64,000 nucleotides of DNA from Erigeron canadensis (GCF_010389155.1 NC_057763.1:31416645-31480644); one strand, 5' to 3'; shown: positions 11,331 through 22,865, counted from the stretch's first letter. A program made the numbers and translations. Notes: generated from the letters alone by a model not told the origin.

Positions 11331-12375
11331 ATCTTGTTTTTTATCAAATGTTTTTATTTAGTTATTGTAGTGTAATTTTATTTTTAAAAATCATTATTAT
11401 ATCTTAATTTATAACTTTAAATGCATTGTATATCTAAAATTAATTATGTAGAGTTTAAATTATGTGTAGTCTAGTTTTTTAAAACTTAAACCACCAGACC
11501 AGACTTTAACAGTTCAATCCGCCCAAACCAATCTAAATATTGCAATTTGGTCCGGATTAACCGGTTTCACAGTTCGATGAACACCCCTACTCTACACTGT
11601 TCTTGGTGCTCTTTGCTTTGTTGAACTTTTATGGGCTTCTCTTAATCGGGGTTTGGATCCATTCACGCTATATACTTTTAGTAGTTGTAGACTTGTAGTG
11701 TGAAGTGTGATGAATAAAATAGATGTATGAATGTGTATATTTATGTTGTAGTGAATGTATTTTTAACCATTTTTGGAATGAAGTATATACAAAATGAATG
11801 ATATGAATTTCTATCTATATCCATAAAATGGTTTAAAAAATTTATAAAAAGAAAACGGTTATATGTCCCATTTGAAATAAAATATTATTGTTTTTAATTG
11901 AAAAAAAATAAAACTATACGGTTAACAATATTAGATGGATACTTTTACAAAGGTGCGGCTAACATGAACAATGGAATTTCGTGCCAAAAGGAAATGCAGA
12001 AACTACATAAAGAAGAGACGAAACATACATGCATATTTTACAAAGCTTTTAAAAGCATTCGAGAAATACAAAACCTGACCACAGCATCAAACCTAACCTT
12101 ATATTCTCACAAATGCAACCTTCCAAATGGTCTTTGGACTCACATTCTCACCTTTTCTCTCCTTCAAAAAGTCCTTTTGCCTTCGCACATCTCCTTTCCC
12201 CTTGGATCTTGTGCTCGGCATGCCGATTCTAGACCCCAATGACGTCACACCAAATCAACAAACGGTGGCTCATTCTCTTAAATATCAATACTAAATACAC
12301 TTATGTTAGAATATAAGACACACCTGTGCAAGAATCTCAAAATACCCCCACATACAAAAAACATTAGTATTAATA
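11331..12375. other. Upstream region of the EAR-motif gene
   Basis: AT-rich. A 114-codon frame at 11898-12242 has no recognisable feature and more probably lies in promoter or 5'UTR sequence. No TATA box could be assigned with confidence. Confidence 0.4.
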
Positions 12376-12777
12376 TTGGCTCTTCATTATATGGGAAGGC
12401 AAGGTGGCAACTCAATGGCAGCAAGTGGTGGTGATGGTAGTGCTTCATCTATAGCTCTCCTGCAAGAAAGATTCAGGCAGCTGCAGAAAATGAGGGAGAA
12501 GAGACAAGAGATGGAGCTTTTAAAATTGTTTCCCGGGCCTGAATCATTGAGTCAAACAAATCGGTATGAGCCACAAGTGACCTTGTTGATGCACCCTGAG
12601 ATGAACTTACACAGCACAACTACAGCCTCAACAAGAGCATGTTTTCAAGATTCTCTCTCTCTTGGACTGAACTTACACACAGAGAAAGCAAAACCTCGAA
12701 AACCTGCAAAAGAGCCACCATTCAAGGACTTTTGGTCAGCAAATTCGAATGAAGTCGACACCTCCCTTCGTTTGTAG
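12376..12777 (+). CDS. Small protein with EAR repression motif
   Basis: Intronless frame of 133 aa; I do not recognise a named family. A charged, leucine-rich segment at about residues 28-52 (LLQERFRQLQKMREKRQEME) is likely helical or coiled coil, followed by LLKLFPGPE. An LxLxL-type EAR motif, LSLGLNL, lies at residues 94-100, then a basic stretch (KAKPRKPAK) and a PFKDFW tail. EAR motifs recruit TOPLESS/SAP18 co-repressors, so a nuclear role as a small repressor or transcription-factor partner is plausible but inferred. The start is the first ATG in frame; Met6 is an alternative. It converges on the DUF21/CBS gene with only about 120 bp between the two stop codons. Confidence 0.65.
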   Translation: MALHYMGRQGGNSMAASGGDGSASSIALLQERFRQLQKMREKRQEMELLKLFPGPESLSQTNRYEPQVTLLMHPEMNLHSTTTASTRACFQDSLSLGLNLHTEKAKPRKPAKEPPFKDFWSANSNEVDTSLRL

Positions 12778-12896
12778 AAAAGCTTCTGTTTTCCTTTTCG
12801 CAACTTTTTGGTCATCTTCTTTTTTTTTTTTAACTTTTTTAGTTTTTTTTTTTAATGTAACTTATAAGAGAATAAGTGCAAAAGTTGATACCTTGA
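12778..12896. terminator. Shared 3' intergenic region of convergent genes
   Basis: Only 119 bp separate the stop codon of the plus-strand EAR-motif gene from that of the minus-strand DUF21/CBS gene. It is T-rich with runs of T at 12820-12855, so the 3'UTRs and poly(A) signals of the two genes very probably overlap. Confidence 0.5.
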
Positions 12897-15800
12897 TCAT
12901 TGTTTATCTTCCAATAAGATGCGCTCAGAGGAGAAGGTGATCTTAGGCTCATCATCGCCACTGCCTGAGCTTTCATCATTTTTCCATTTCTTTTTCCAAA
13001 ATCTGGGCACTATTCGGACAGCTTCTTTGATTTCTTTTCCTGAATTATTGTTTATTCTTTCGAATCTCACAGTACTAACTTTTCTACAATTTCCTGCCAA
13101 TATCTGCAGCAAGGACATACCAAGATTCGGTTTTTATATTGTTTTACAACCATATTTTCAGAAAATTAATGGCTTGGCTGTTAAATTTACCCCGAGCTTG
13201 AATGTTTGAGACGTATCTTTCTGTTCATAGCCCTTGGTTTCTTGTTTTCTCTCGTCATTGTCATCATCATCTTCTTTTGCTTTCTTCAAAAATACTTTAA
13301 TACTTTCACCTGTTCTTGGTATATATCCAAATGCTTCACAAATAAAACCTGAAACTGTTTCGTATTGATGATCCTGCATGCAATATACAATTAAGTACAC
13401 ATAGACAAAAAAAAATTATATATAGAACAGATAGACAATTAAAATAGGAAACTATTTAAAAGGGTCAATACCTCTGGCAATACGATATCTAGATCTTCAC
13501 AGAGCTGGTATATTGATGTATTTGCATCAACATCAAAGACTCCCTCAGCTCGCTTCACTATATTTCCAGTTTTTCTCTCGATTTCTTCCTGTAAGCCGTC
13601 AATATTATATGGATGATTACATGGATTGAGTAAGTTTCATGAAATCTTAAAAGTTACCTTTGAGTCATTCTCATCAAAGATTTCACCAACAATTTCCTCT
13701 ACTAGATCTTCCAGCGTTACAATCTGATCATTGACAAACAAAATCAAAAGTAAGTCCTTGACTTTAAGCTGTTAAAACTATACATGTGAACATAATATTG
13801 TAGCATCAAGTCCATAACATACTCCCACAGTTCCTCCATATTCATTAAGAACAACTGCCATGTGGACCTTCCTGATGCGGAATTCCCTCAAAAGATTCCA
13901 GACTAACATTGAGTCTGCAAAAACATTTTGGTTACTTGAGGATCATGTTCATCTATCAAGTAAATATCAAGTCTTACCAGGAATAAAATATGCAGGCTTG
14001 TGAGCAATATCTCCTACCACTGCACTTTCTAGCATGTCTCCCTTCAAAATTCAAAGTACATGTAAATCTAACCCAAAAAGCCAACATACAAAATGCTTAA
14101 ATGTTAAAAATCAAACCTTTCTAACAAGCTCCAGCAAATCCATTGCATAAGCTATACCCACGATGTTATCGATTCGCTGCTCAAATACTGGTACCCTACA
14201 AGTACAATTAAGAAATTTTTTTGTAAAATGACAACAGGACCAATTGGGTTTTGGAATATTACTATCAGCACTCAAATATACCTAGAATATTGATGTGTCA
14301 CCCACAAGTGATGAAAATCAACTAATGTTGCACCGACATCAACTGCAACTACATCTACAAGAGGGGTCATAACCTCCTTCACATGAGTGTCTTTTATCTC
14401 CAACACATTCTCAATCATATCCTGAAATGAAGGAAAAAAGCAGTTGTCTATACATTTGGTAGAGGAGCCCATGAATGGGTCAATTCAGGTAATGTTTTAT
14501 CGTTAATTGGTAAACCATCTAAATAAAGCAATAAAAAGCTTGCAACAAAATAGGTCAAAAGTCACCCAACATGTATAATTTATGTATATAACCTCCTAAA
14601 TCATTTGTATTGTCATTATAGCAATACAAACTTTTTAATCATATTTGACTCAATACTTACTTCAAAAATTTTTATCTAAGTTTAGAAAAAGGTACTCAAG
14701 GTCAATCAAACTCATTTTGACCCGAACCAAAACTTGCCTATTTTGACCCGAACCTATATTTCAGTTGCGTACTTAAGTACAGTGCAACAAGAATCGACAA
14801 GATATAACACAAAATTTATGCATACCTGCTCTTCTTCCTCAATGGCTCCACTTAGCTCAGCAACCCTCAACATCAACTTGAGTTCATCTTCAGTCACAGA
14901 TGGTTCACTGATGCAAATTATAATAGACAAAATGATCAAATAAGGATATGCAATGAAATCAACTCCATATATTATGAACTTGCCTTTTTCCTTTCAAGCC
15001 AAGAATTTTAAGCATTCCCATTGATAGAAAAGTTACAACTCTTCCCACCGGATATAGAACCAAAGATAGCCATGCAACTGGACGGACCTATGTATTATTT
15101 AAGACACGGATTAGGTTGATACGTGATAATACTTAATACATAAACGCGGAAGTTGTCAAGTAAAGTTGTATGCATAGTTGTTTCGACTAAAGATAAAAAT
15201 TATATCTAGTATTGTAATAAATAAAACAATGCCTACCACAGCCCTAGCAACCGCAGTAGCATTATGAACAGCTATACTTTTGGGAGTGATTTCAGTCAGA
15301 AGTAAAACAACCACCTGAAATGACACACTGAACAATTTAGTTTTTTCTGATCAAATCATATGTATACAATTACATAAACACCCATTGTTGCACCAACACC
15401 AGGTTCGCTATACCGTCACAACAACCTTTGCTGCAAAGATTCGTTCCATAGTATTAATTTTTAGGCACTTACCGTCATAACACCCGTTGCTGCACCAACA
15501 CCAGCTTCGCCAAAAACCGTTGTTGCTGCCTCAGTGAAAAGTGCAGTGGCTCCAATGTTGACAACGCTGGACAATGTAGTGCAAGCCAAAAATATTATTC
15601 CATATAGTAAAATCTTGTTTAAATTAAGAATTGTTTTTGAATAAATAGATAGAATCATAGAATGTACGTTGTGCCAATGAGAATGGTAGTGAGAAAACGA
15701 GTGATATCTGTACGAAGCAGCTTGAACACACCATTTTCTCCTTCTTTTTCAGCCAGCTCTCTTATCTACAAACAAAAGCCTATATAGTATCATACACAAT

Positions 15801-17926
15801 AATCACTAACAACTTAAGTGGAGTTTTGAGAGTATCATCTGACTATTCAGTGTGCAACTCAAAGAGATAAGTTCATTTTTTTTTTCCTTTTTACTATAAG
15901 ATCTGTTAGTATGCGTGTGTGTGTGTGTGTGTATCATTGGTCTAGCAAGATGCTAGAGCCCAAAAAGGGTTATGAAGTGTCTAAAGTGGCAGTAGGAGCA
16001 AAAGACCAGTCCACCCAATTCAAATTGCAAGATTTCCTTCTAACACTAATCCCATTTTAGAATAGAGTCTTTACAGTATCTATCAGCTTTTCGGACTTAG
16101 TATTAGTGTTTTCAAAGCATACTGGTTACGATTCCACCACAGAATCCAAATGCCGTATTGATTGAGGCATTGAACAAGCAAGAGGCAGTAGTTCTGAGCA
16201 AAGAGGTTACAGCCCAAGAAAGAAGACCATCCATTAATGGGCCAAACTTCCACCAGATTTTGAGGAGGTGACAAATCTTGGAAGTGCCACAGCTATGCAG
16301 TGAAAGTGAAGAAGCCTAACTTGATCTTGTTCCTTTTCAAACAGTGTGGCAGACGAGAAGAATGTGGAAGTCTGTGTCAGCATCTTCTTCGCAGTTGGGT
16401 AACAAGTAGAGTGTAAATCAATGACACGTTAGATCCAAGTTAGTTCTGGTAGGAAGTCTATCAAGTTAAAACACCAGGTGGTGAATGTTAACTTCAATCG
16501 ATATGAGCTTATTCCAAGGGGTAGTGCAGAGATCATCACCAAGAGAGACTGTCAAGGTATCGCCTTAGTAAGCAAACAGGGAAGGAGTTCAAGGGGCTTA
16601 TGGGATATGTTCAAATATCCGGGCAGTCCACGAAGGTGGCTCCCGGAATTAGGTTTTGTAGGGCTTGAAGTTGGTTTTACTATACGATCTTATCTATTTG
16701 ATGATGATACTAATACAAATGGTTACTTGCTAGTCCTTGGCATGGCATTTGGTATATTTTATCTGAGTACTGCATTTTCAAGTCACAGATAATCAGTCAG
16801 TTTCTACTGTTTGGGTATACTGAAACTGATTCTGATTATCTCAAGTTTTATAGTGTCAAAGTTTAGACATAGGTGCAACAAAACTCATTCCCTTTTTATC
16901 TTATTATCTAGGAGTCATTTTACATGTAATTCCTTAATGCTCTATTGTTGAGTTTAAAATAGGTGGAAAAGAAATGAGAGGGATAGAATTGAGAGTAAAA
17001 GAAAAAAAAATATTTATTATATTTACAAAATGGGATAAGCATGTCATTATCCATCTAATGTGATAGTTATCTTTTCAAATCCTTCCCAATCATCACAAAA
17101 ATGGGCAGAAAAAAAGTGGAACATATACAACTAACAACTTTCTCCACTCATCCTTTCCTCTCATTTCTTTTCCACACCCTCTAAAACTTAAAAATGCAAT
17201 TTTTATCTTTTTTCCTTCCTACTCCTTTCCTTTCTCTATTAGAAATAACTTAACAACACACTGTAAGAGAATTCCTATATGATTAATCAACATCAACTAA
17301 TCATTATTCACTTCCAAAACACAATGCCAAACACACCTAAAAAAAATCCAACCATAAGTACCATAAAAACAACTTACACATACATATACATATGCATACA
17401 AGCAGATATATTTATATACCTTCCAAGGTGAAAGAGTGGTAATTGAAGTCTCAGCCATGGAAAAGAAAGCAGACAATCCCAAAAGTCCAGCCAATATTAA
17501 ACCTTGCTCTCTAAAAACCTGAAGAACCTGCGAAAACTTTCCCCCATTCCAAAAAGCCTTCATCTTTTGCGCAAAAACACTACCACTTTCCATTGCCAAA
17601 ACATTTTGACATCTAATTAGCCCCAAAACGAACAACCCCATAATTAATCCACATCTAATTACACCCTTAAACTTATCAAGATAAAATCTTTTTAACAAAT
17701 CCTTGGAGGGTTCTTCATTTTGAGCTTCAATATCAATGGGTTTCTTTGGATAAACACTTGTGTTGAAAATCTTGGAATTTGAAATTTGGATAACCGAGGT
17801 CCCCCACTGAGCAGTCCTATTTTGATAATAAAAAGATGGGGGAAATTTGTTATGTTTTGAGATTCTTGAAGATGGGAAAAGAGGGTAATGGATGAAAGGT
17901 GATGTTTTTAGAAGTGATGAATTCAT
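12897..17926 (-). CDS. Chloroplast DUF21/CBS-pair protein (CorC/CNNM-like)
   Basis: Plant CNNM/CorC-type membrane protein of the Arabidopsis At1g55930/At3g13070 type; the family is linked to divalent cation transport or sensing, and the chloroplast envelope is inferred. Fourteen exons: 17926-17420, 15765-15668, 15566-15473, 15314-15237, 15087-14984, 14907-14826, 14421-14282, 14195-14117, 14041-13978, 13914-13823, 13723-13658, 13588-13472, 13373-13191, 13103-12897. They join in frame to 636 aa, near the family's ~650. Order: Ser-rich transit peptide (1-60), membrane segment (~95-112), DUF21 core (~140-290, with LLLTEITPKS), two CBS motifs (~335-468, with NEYGGTVGIVTLED), and a CorC_HlyC C-terminal domain (~480-580). 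Intron 5 (14983-14908) uses a GC donor. Intron 1 holds an unexplained frame and intron 3 a relic copy of exon 3. Confidence 0.93.
15375..15425 (-). repeat. Relic duplicate of exon 3 inside intron 3
   Basis: CACCCATTGTTGCACCAACA with CCAGGTTCGCTATACCG closely matches the exon 3 end (CACCCGTTGCTGCACCAACA with CCAGCTTCGCCAAAAACCG at 15480-15527), about 100 bp away. It has no intact splice donor and looks like a decayed local duplication of the exon. Confidence 0.65.
15914..15932. repeat. (GT)n microsatellite
   Basis: About nine GT units in intron 1 of the DUF21/CBS gene; a possible length-polymorphic marker. Confidence 0.85.
16083..16800 (+). other. Gene-like fragment of unknown origin in intron 1
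   Basis: The segment is less AT-rich than the surrounding intron. It holds a 104-codon plus-strand frame (16478-16792). The middle has an Arg/Lys/Pro-rich stretch (GLWDMFKYPGSPRRWLPELG); the end is hydrophobic (GYLLVLGMAFGIFYLSTAF), like a membrane segment. Upstream sequence looks mRNA-like but is broken by stops. I do not recognise the protein. It may be a captured or retroposed gene fragment, or an exon of an unrelated nested gene. Confidence 0.35.
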
Positions 17927-17990
17927 GGCTTGCGTCTGTCTGTGGGGGTGGAGGGGGAGGGGGTTGTGTGTTTATGATTTGGAAAAGGGG

Positions 17991-17998
17991 TTTAAATA
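17991..17998 (-). promoter_or_regulatory. Candidate TATA box of the DUF21/CBS gene
   Basis: On the minus strand TATTTAAA lies about 65 bp upstream of the ATG at 17926. The distance suits a TATA box with a short 5'UTR; no transcript evidence is available. Confidence 0.4.
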
Positions 17999-18065
17999 GG
18001 AGAATTGGTGGATTCAAAAAGTTACACCATCCACAACAAGAAGGTTGCAAAGAATGATATGACAA

Positions 18066-18984
18066 AAATTGTATCGATGTTGAATTGGTTTGGCAAAAAT
18101 TAGTTAGGAAATTATTTGGTTGTCTGTAAGAAGGATGGTTATATTATTATTGTGGGTAAAAGGTATTTGTGAGAAGGATGGATGAAAATCTAACGTGACA
18201 CAGTGATTAAGATGTTTGTTAAATGAATATCCTAAACTAATACGGATAGTCTTATGTATCTGTGTAAAAGTTCAATTTCAAGCACTCAAAATGGACTAGT
18301 GATTTCACCAGATAATGTTGTATGATAAAGACCTTTTCTTAATGTGAAATACATAGAGTAACGTAAAAGTTTACATTGTTTGCATCTCTATTAAATCATT
18401 ATCAAAAAAAATTATCAGATGTCACGGATATACTAGTTTGATTAATACTGTAATTCTTTTTTCAACTATTAAACAAGTACCAAAAAAAATTATATAAATA
18501 TAAAAAATTAACTCTTGTTGCATTACACGGACATTATACTAGTATTGATTAAAAATCTTGTTACCTCCATTGAGTTCTTTATTATTATCACTCCGTATTC
18601 AACACCTTATGCCCTCTTTGTTGAGTCATATTGATATATATATTTTTTAAGGTATGTACATGATTAAGTTTAGGGTGTAATTGATAGTATTTAATAAAAC
18701 AGTGACGTTGAAGAAAATGTCACAATGAAGTAATGAACCTTGAAGGATCCTAATACCGTCACCTTATTGTTGATCAATGATGAGTTAGTGCAGATACGGT
18801 ACCAGAAAAAAATCTCAGAGGGGTCAAAATTAGAAAATCCATGAAATATAAATATAAAAGAGGTCAAAATGTTAAAAACCTATAAGAAAATTTTTAAAAT
18901 CGATGAAAAATTTAAAAATACATGACAAAATCTAAATTTTGAGGGGGGCAATTACCCTCTTTGCCCCTCGTGTGGTACCGCCTA
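18066..18984. other. Upstream intergenic of DUF21/CBS gene
   Basis: AT-rich. A block bounded by GGTACC at 18800 and 18973 and rich in AGGGGTCAAAAT/AGAGGTCAAAAT resembles a degenerate transposon end, but no terminal repeats or target duplication could be confirmed. Confidence 0.35.
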
Positions 18985-19330
18985 TGAGTTAGTGTAGTAG
19001 TTTGGAATTTTGTTGGTGACTTATAGGTCTCAGGTTCGAATCTTCATTCAGTCAACTTTGAGATATAGGTAGTCCTTTCTATGAGGGTTGGCTTGGGTAT
19101 ATCCAGGTTCAAGTATGGGGGTGGGGGGAGTACCCCTATTAATCGTCGTGCTTTCGGTCAGATTAGTAGGGAATTTTATCCTATTCGGTATTTAAAATAG
19201 GCATTTCTACTTTGAGAGAGTTCTCAAGCGTGGACCCGGTTAAGACAACGTATACTAAACCTCTCGTTGTGAAATCGCAACACAAAGTTTCAAGCGAAAT
19301 TAACCTTTCAAAAAACACCTTATTATCGAA
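18985..19330 (+). repeat. tRNA-derived SINE, family D copy 1
   Basis: Has a B box (CAGGTTCGAATCTTC) and the family body: GGCTTGGGTATATCCAGGTT, CCCCTATTAATCGTCGTGC, TTAAAATAGGCATTTCTACT, GGACCCGGTTAAGAC. It ends with GCGAAATTAACCTTTC. It aligns with 25848-26182 (reverse) and 50761-50970 (truncated). The tRNA A box is decayed. Confidence 0.75.
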
Positions 19331-19701
19331 AAATTGTCAAAATGAGTTGTATTTTCGTCAAAAATGTATTAAAATGAATGGAGCAATAAGTTTATGAGTT
19401 AGATATCTATGTCATTTCTTACTTTCAATTGTTTGGTTTAAGAGAATCTTCTTAACATATATTTATTATCTATGGATCAGAATGTTTTGAGGCACATATG
19501 TCTGTAAATTGTGATTAGGTTTCTCTAGTTTTTACCCATAAATTTTGGGTTCTAACTTTTTAAAATGCTAAGTTTGTGGAGGTTTTTCCTTGAATTTCTT
19601 GTTTAGGTCCTTCGTGGATGTGAAAGATCGCCCATCACTCTCAGATTCAATCCCAATTGATCATTCAAAAAAACATTATATTGTAAATTTGTACTTATTA
19701 A

Positions 19702-20004
19702 CTAGATTTTAGACCCGTGTCCAACACTGGACACGTGGTTTACGATATTATCAATATTATATCTTTATACATCGAAGTCATAAAAGCTTATAATTTTGAA
19801 GTTAAATGGTTCCAAGTGTTATACTTTGCAAGTTGTAGTACAATAATCACACGTTCGTCACTGTCATTATTAGCTGAGACATATTGATAGAATTGTTTAT
19901 TGTAGTCATTCCACATGGCACATGCCATAATAATTTTTCTATTATTATTTGTAGACATATTGGTTAATAAGTCATTAGTTCAACTGTTTTATAGTATAGA
20001 TTAT
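19702..20004 (-). mobile_element. Non-autonomous Helitron, family H1 copy 2 (short)
   Basis: Reads backwards from CTAG (19702-19705) through the hairpin CCCGTGTCCAACACTGGACA. The body matches H1 copy 1 (TACTTTGCAAGTTGTAGTAC, TAGTCATTCCACATGGCACA). It ends near TAAGTCATTAGTTCAACTG, i.e. at the internal 5'-like end of copy 1 (minus-strand start TCTATACTATAAAACAG). This copy therefore shows that the inner 5' end can serve as a real terminus. Confidence 0.75.
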
Positions 20005-20984
20005 TATTATTATTATTATAAGATTAAGATTAAGATTAAGATTTTATTGTGATAGGAAGTTCGTATTTTCTATCGAGAAAATAAATAATCCTGGGCTTAG
20101 AAATATGATTTGGTTGAAACTTTGGGCTCGGCACTGGCGCCAGGCCTCCAGTCCAGTACATAATTAGGCCTACATAATTTGGCAATCCATCAAACACATA
20201 GAAAGAGTGAAAGAAAGAAAACGAAGATGTTTTCTCACTCGAAAAAGAAGCAATCGTTTAAACTTTAAACTTTAAAATGTAGCTAAAGGGTTTTAGTTTC
20301 ACCACCACCACCAACAACAACAACAATAATAATAATTTGGCTAGATGCATTTTTTTCATGTTCAAAAGAATAAAAACGTGTGGTTATTTTTCTAATTTTT
20401 TTAAATATATTTTCGGTCAACTAAATGATGATTGTTAGCAATTAAATACTTCGTAAAAAGCCATTTTAGTTTTAGCTTAGATGATTACAAAAATATATTT
20501 TTCAAAAAAAGATCATAATTCAAATCTGAGAAAAATATTTATATTTTTTTATAGATGTGAATCAAATACCACAATAGAGAGTCTGAATTATGTTGTCTTA
20601 ACCGGGTAAAAGCTATGAGTCTTCTCGCCTGATACTCAATAGTTAGAAAACTCATCTAATAATCCGTCAAAAGACACAACAACATATTATAGAAAAACTT
20701 GTTCCTTTAGACTCAAACCTAAAGTCTTTTTAAATCTAAGCTCTCAGACTCACAAAAAAAACTTATTATATAAAGAAGAAAAACAAGGTCAACAATATTA
20801 CACCAAAACTATTTATCACTTTAATATCTTTTACCTAAATATATCTTATAACAATTGACAAAATCAATCTATCAAAGTTATCATTTTTTTTTTCTGGAAC
20901 AAGAGAATATCAAAATTATCATCTAACTATCAACATAAGTTCTAATTAGTGCAGAACTTTCGTTTAATTCTTTTTATTTCATAT
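20005..20984. other. Intergenic; simple repeats
   Basis: Contains (ATT)n and AGATTA repeats at 20005-20045 and CACCACCAACAACAACAA at about 20300-20325. No gene seen. Confidence 0.45.
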
Positions 20985-21310
20985 TTTCACGACATGTTAT
21001 ATTCTTACATATTAAAAGCTCTAATAACTTATTAACAAATTACAATTTTTGATTTCCTCAATTTGCCTTTTGTTTTTCAGTTTTCATATTACTTTATGTT
21101 TTTTAATTTTTAATCACAAATTTAAACCTTTTAACCAATATCTTCAATATAATAAATCAAAATACCAGTAGTTTATATATATAACTAATAAAATAATAGC
21201 TAATATATATCTTAATCAATCGTTCTATCTTATAAACACAAAATTAATCAACTAAAAATAAATAAAACTCAATGTAAATATGTTAAGATTTTAAAGGTAA
21301 TCTTATCATT
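20985..21310 (+). mobile_element. Helitron family H1, 5' fragment
   Basis: TCTTACATATTAAAAGCTCT followed by AATAACTTATTAAC, then the AT-rich body with AATAATAGCTAATATATAT, matches the first ~300 bp of the H1 copy at 6223. The 3' part including the hairpin is missing, so it is a truncated copy. Confidence 0.6.
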
Positions 21311-22440
21311 ATCAAATTTATCAAAACTGTTTTTAGTAATTGTCATGACACATATAATAAAAATAAAACATGTCAAAATGTCATCTTACAGAAAACATTT
21401 ATAACATTGAAATACTTTAATTAAAATATTTAAGATATGTTTATCTAAAAACAAGATATTAGCTTATAGAGTGTTGTAAGGAATCGAACTGAGTAAGTTG
21501 TAGATTTAATTTGTAAAACACTATACATTAGCTTTTTTTGATTTATGATATAAATCATCTAACATATAAGGAGCAAACCTTATAAGGCATTGTCAGGAAT
21601 CGAACTGTGTAGGTTAGTTATTTATTCGTCGATGTCTTTAAAAAAAAAGGGATATACCTCAACGTGCAATGGCTCGATCATTGTTTGCATTTCTAAAAGA
21701 AATAAAATAAATTTCATTGCTTTGTAACTCATGGGAATGACCTTGGTGGATGATAGATGTCAAAATCCGAAGTAAAAGCAAACCAAAGTCCTGACCCAGG
21801 ACATGGTATTTCCAGAGAAATTGATAGCTGGGGGTAGAATAGAGAATGGACCCTCTAATTTCCCACCCTACTATTGTACCTTTACTGTATACATGTCCAC
21901 CTTTTATGACCTCAAACAACAACTATTTACCCAATGCCATAACAACTTTTTTTTTTTTTTTAAATGATTTATCTTCCTAAAAAACTAGCTTAAAAATTTT
22001 CTTAATAACTTTAGCTTGTGACATATAGATACCATTAATTCTCTTTCTTAATCTCACCCTTTAATTTTTTCACATGTCCTCATATAAAAATTAGAAAAAT
22101 TTTTAACTAATTTATTAAGAGGATTAATCATTTTTTTTGTTTCCTAAGTGGAATTACCACACATACCATCCATATTTTAACCAATGGTTTAATACAATCT
22201 TACCTGTAGCTGTATGTAACAGAATGATACAAACATGAAACATTTTGTTATACACAAATCCGTTTATATGTTTTCTTCAAGTTTAGTTGAACAAATGGTC
22301 AAAGACAAATTTTTAAAGAAAAAAGTATGTGATTGTGTTCATTCATTTAAGTGTAACATAACAAATGATGAATTTTTTGTACGGACACGACAATTTTCAA
22401 GTCATATGGTGTAACTACGAACATTTATTTTTGAATTTGT
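21311..22440. other. Intergenic, no feature recognised
   Basis: Two phrases, AAGGAATCGAACTGAGTAAG (21478) and CAGGAATCGAACTGTGTAGG (21594), may be tRNA-like B boxes on the minus strand from degenerate SINEs, but the paired A boxes are not convincing. No gene seen. Confidence 0.35.
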
Positions 22441-22450
22441 AAACATACGA

Positions 22451-22865
22451 AAACCGGTGTCTTAGACACCGGTCTTAAGCTTTTTCGATTAAATCCGGTG
22501 ACTTAAACTCCAATCTTGGCAGGAAGAAGGCAAAGCCGGTATTTTCAAGACACCGGTTTACGTGAACGTGGCATCGCAAAAAAAAAGCCGGTGTCTAAGA
22601 CACCGGTCTTCATTATTTTCCAATTAAAACCGGAATCTTGGATGCCAATCTTCTTCTTCTCCAATTAAAATCGGTGTCTTAGACACGTGAATAAGACCGG
22701 TGAAAATATTAAAAATCGGTGTCTAGGAGACCGACTTTGCTTGCCACGTGAATAAGACCGGTGTTGTAGTAAACGACTTAGCTCCAAAAAAAACTCAAAA
22801 CCGGTGTTTGAGTTACCGGGTTTGCTCAAAAAAACTAAAGACCGGTGTCTTAGACACCGGTTTTC
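22451..22865. repeat. Cluster of palindromic ACCGGTGTC repeats
   Basis: Perfect or nearly perfect palindromes of the form ACCGGTGTC-TTA-GACACCGGT occur at 22453-22473 and 22841-22861, and a variant with centre TAA at 22588-22607. Half or decayed units lie near 22545, 22672, 22717 and 22799. Many are followed by TTCC/AATTAAAA(C/T)CGG linkers. The array has no good coding potential. Repeated short palindromes like these occur in subterminal regions of CACTA-type transposons, but no CACTA terminus was confirmed. Confidence 0.8.

Noticed and set aside
11898..12242. 114-codon frame upstream of the EAR-motif gene
   Set aside because: Composition is not protein-like, no recognisable feature, and it ends before a better-supported gene.
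22451..22865. CRISPR-like array
   Set aside because: Repeats are palindromic, irregularly spaced, diverged and in plant nuclear DNA; no spacer regularity.
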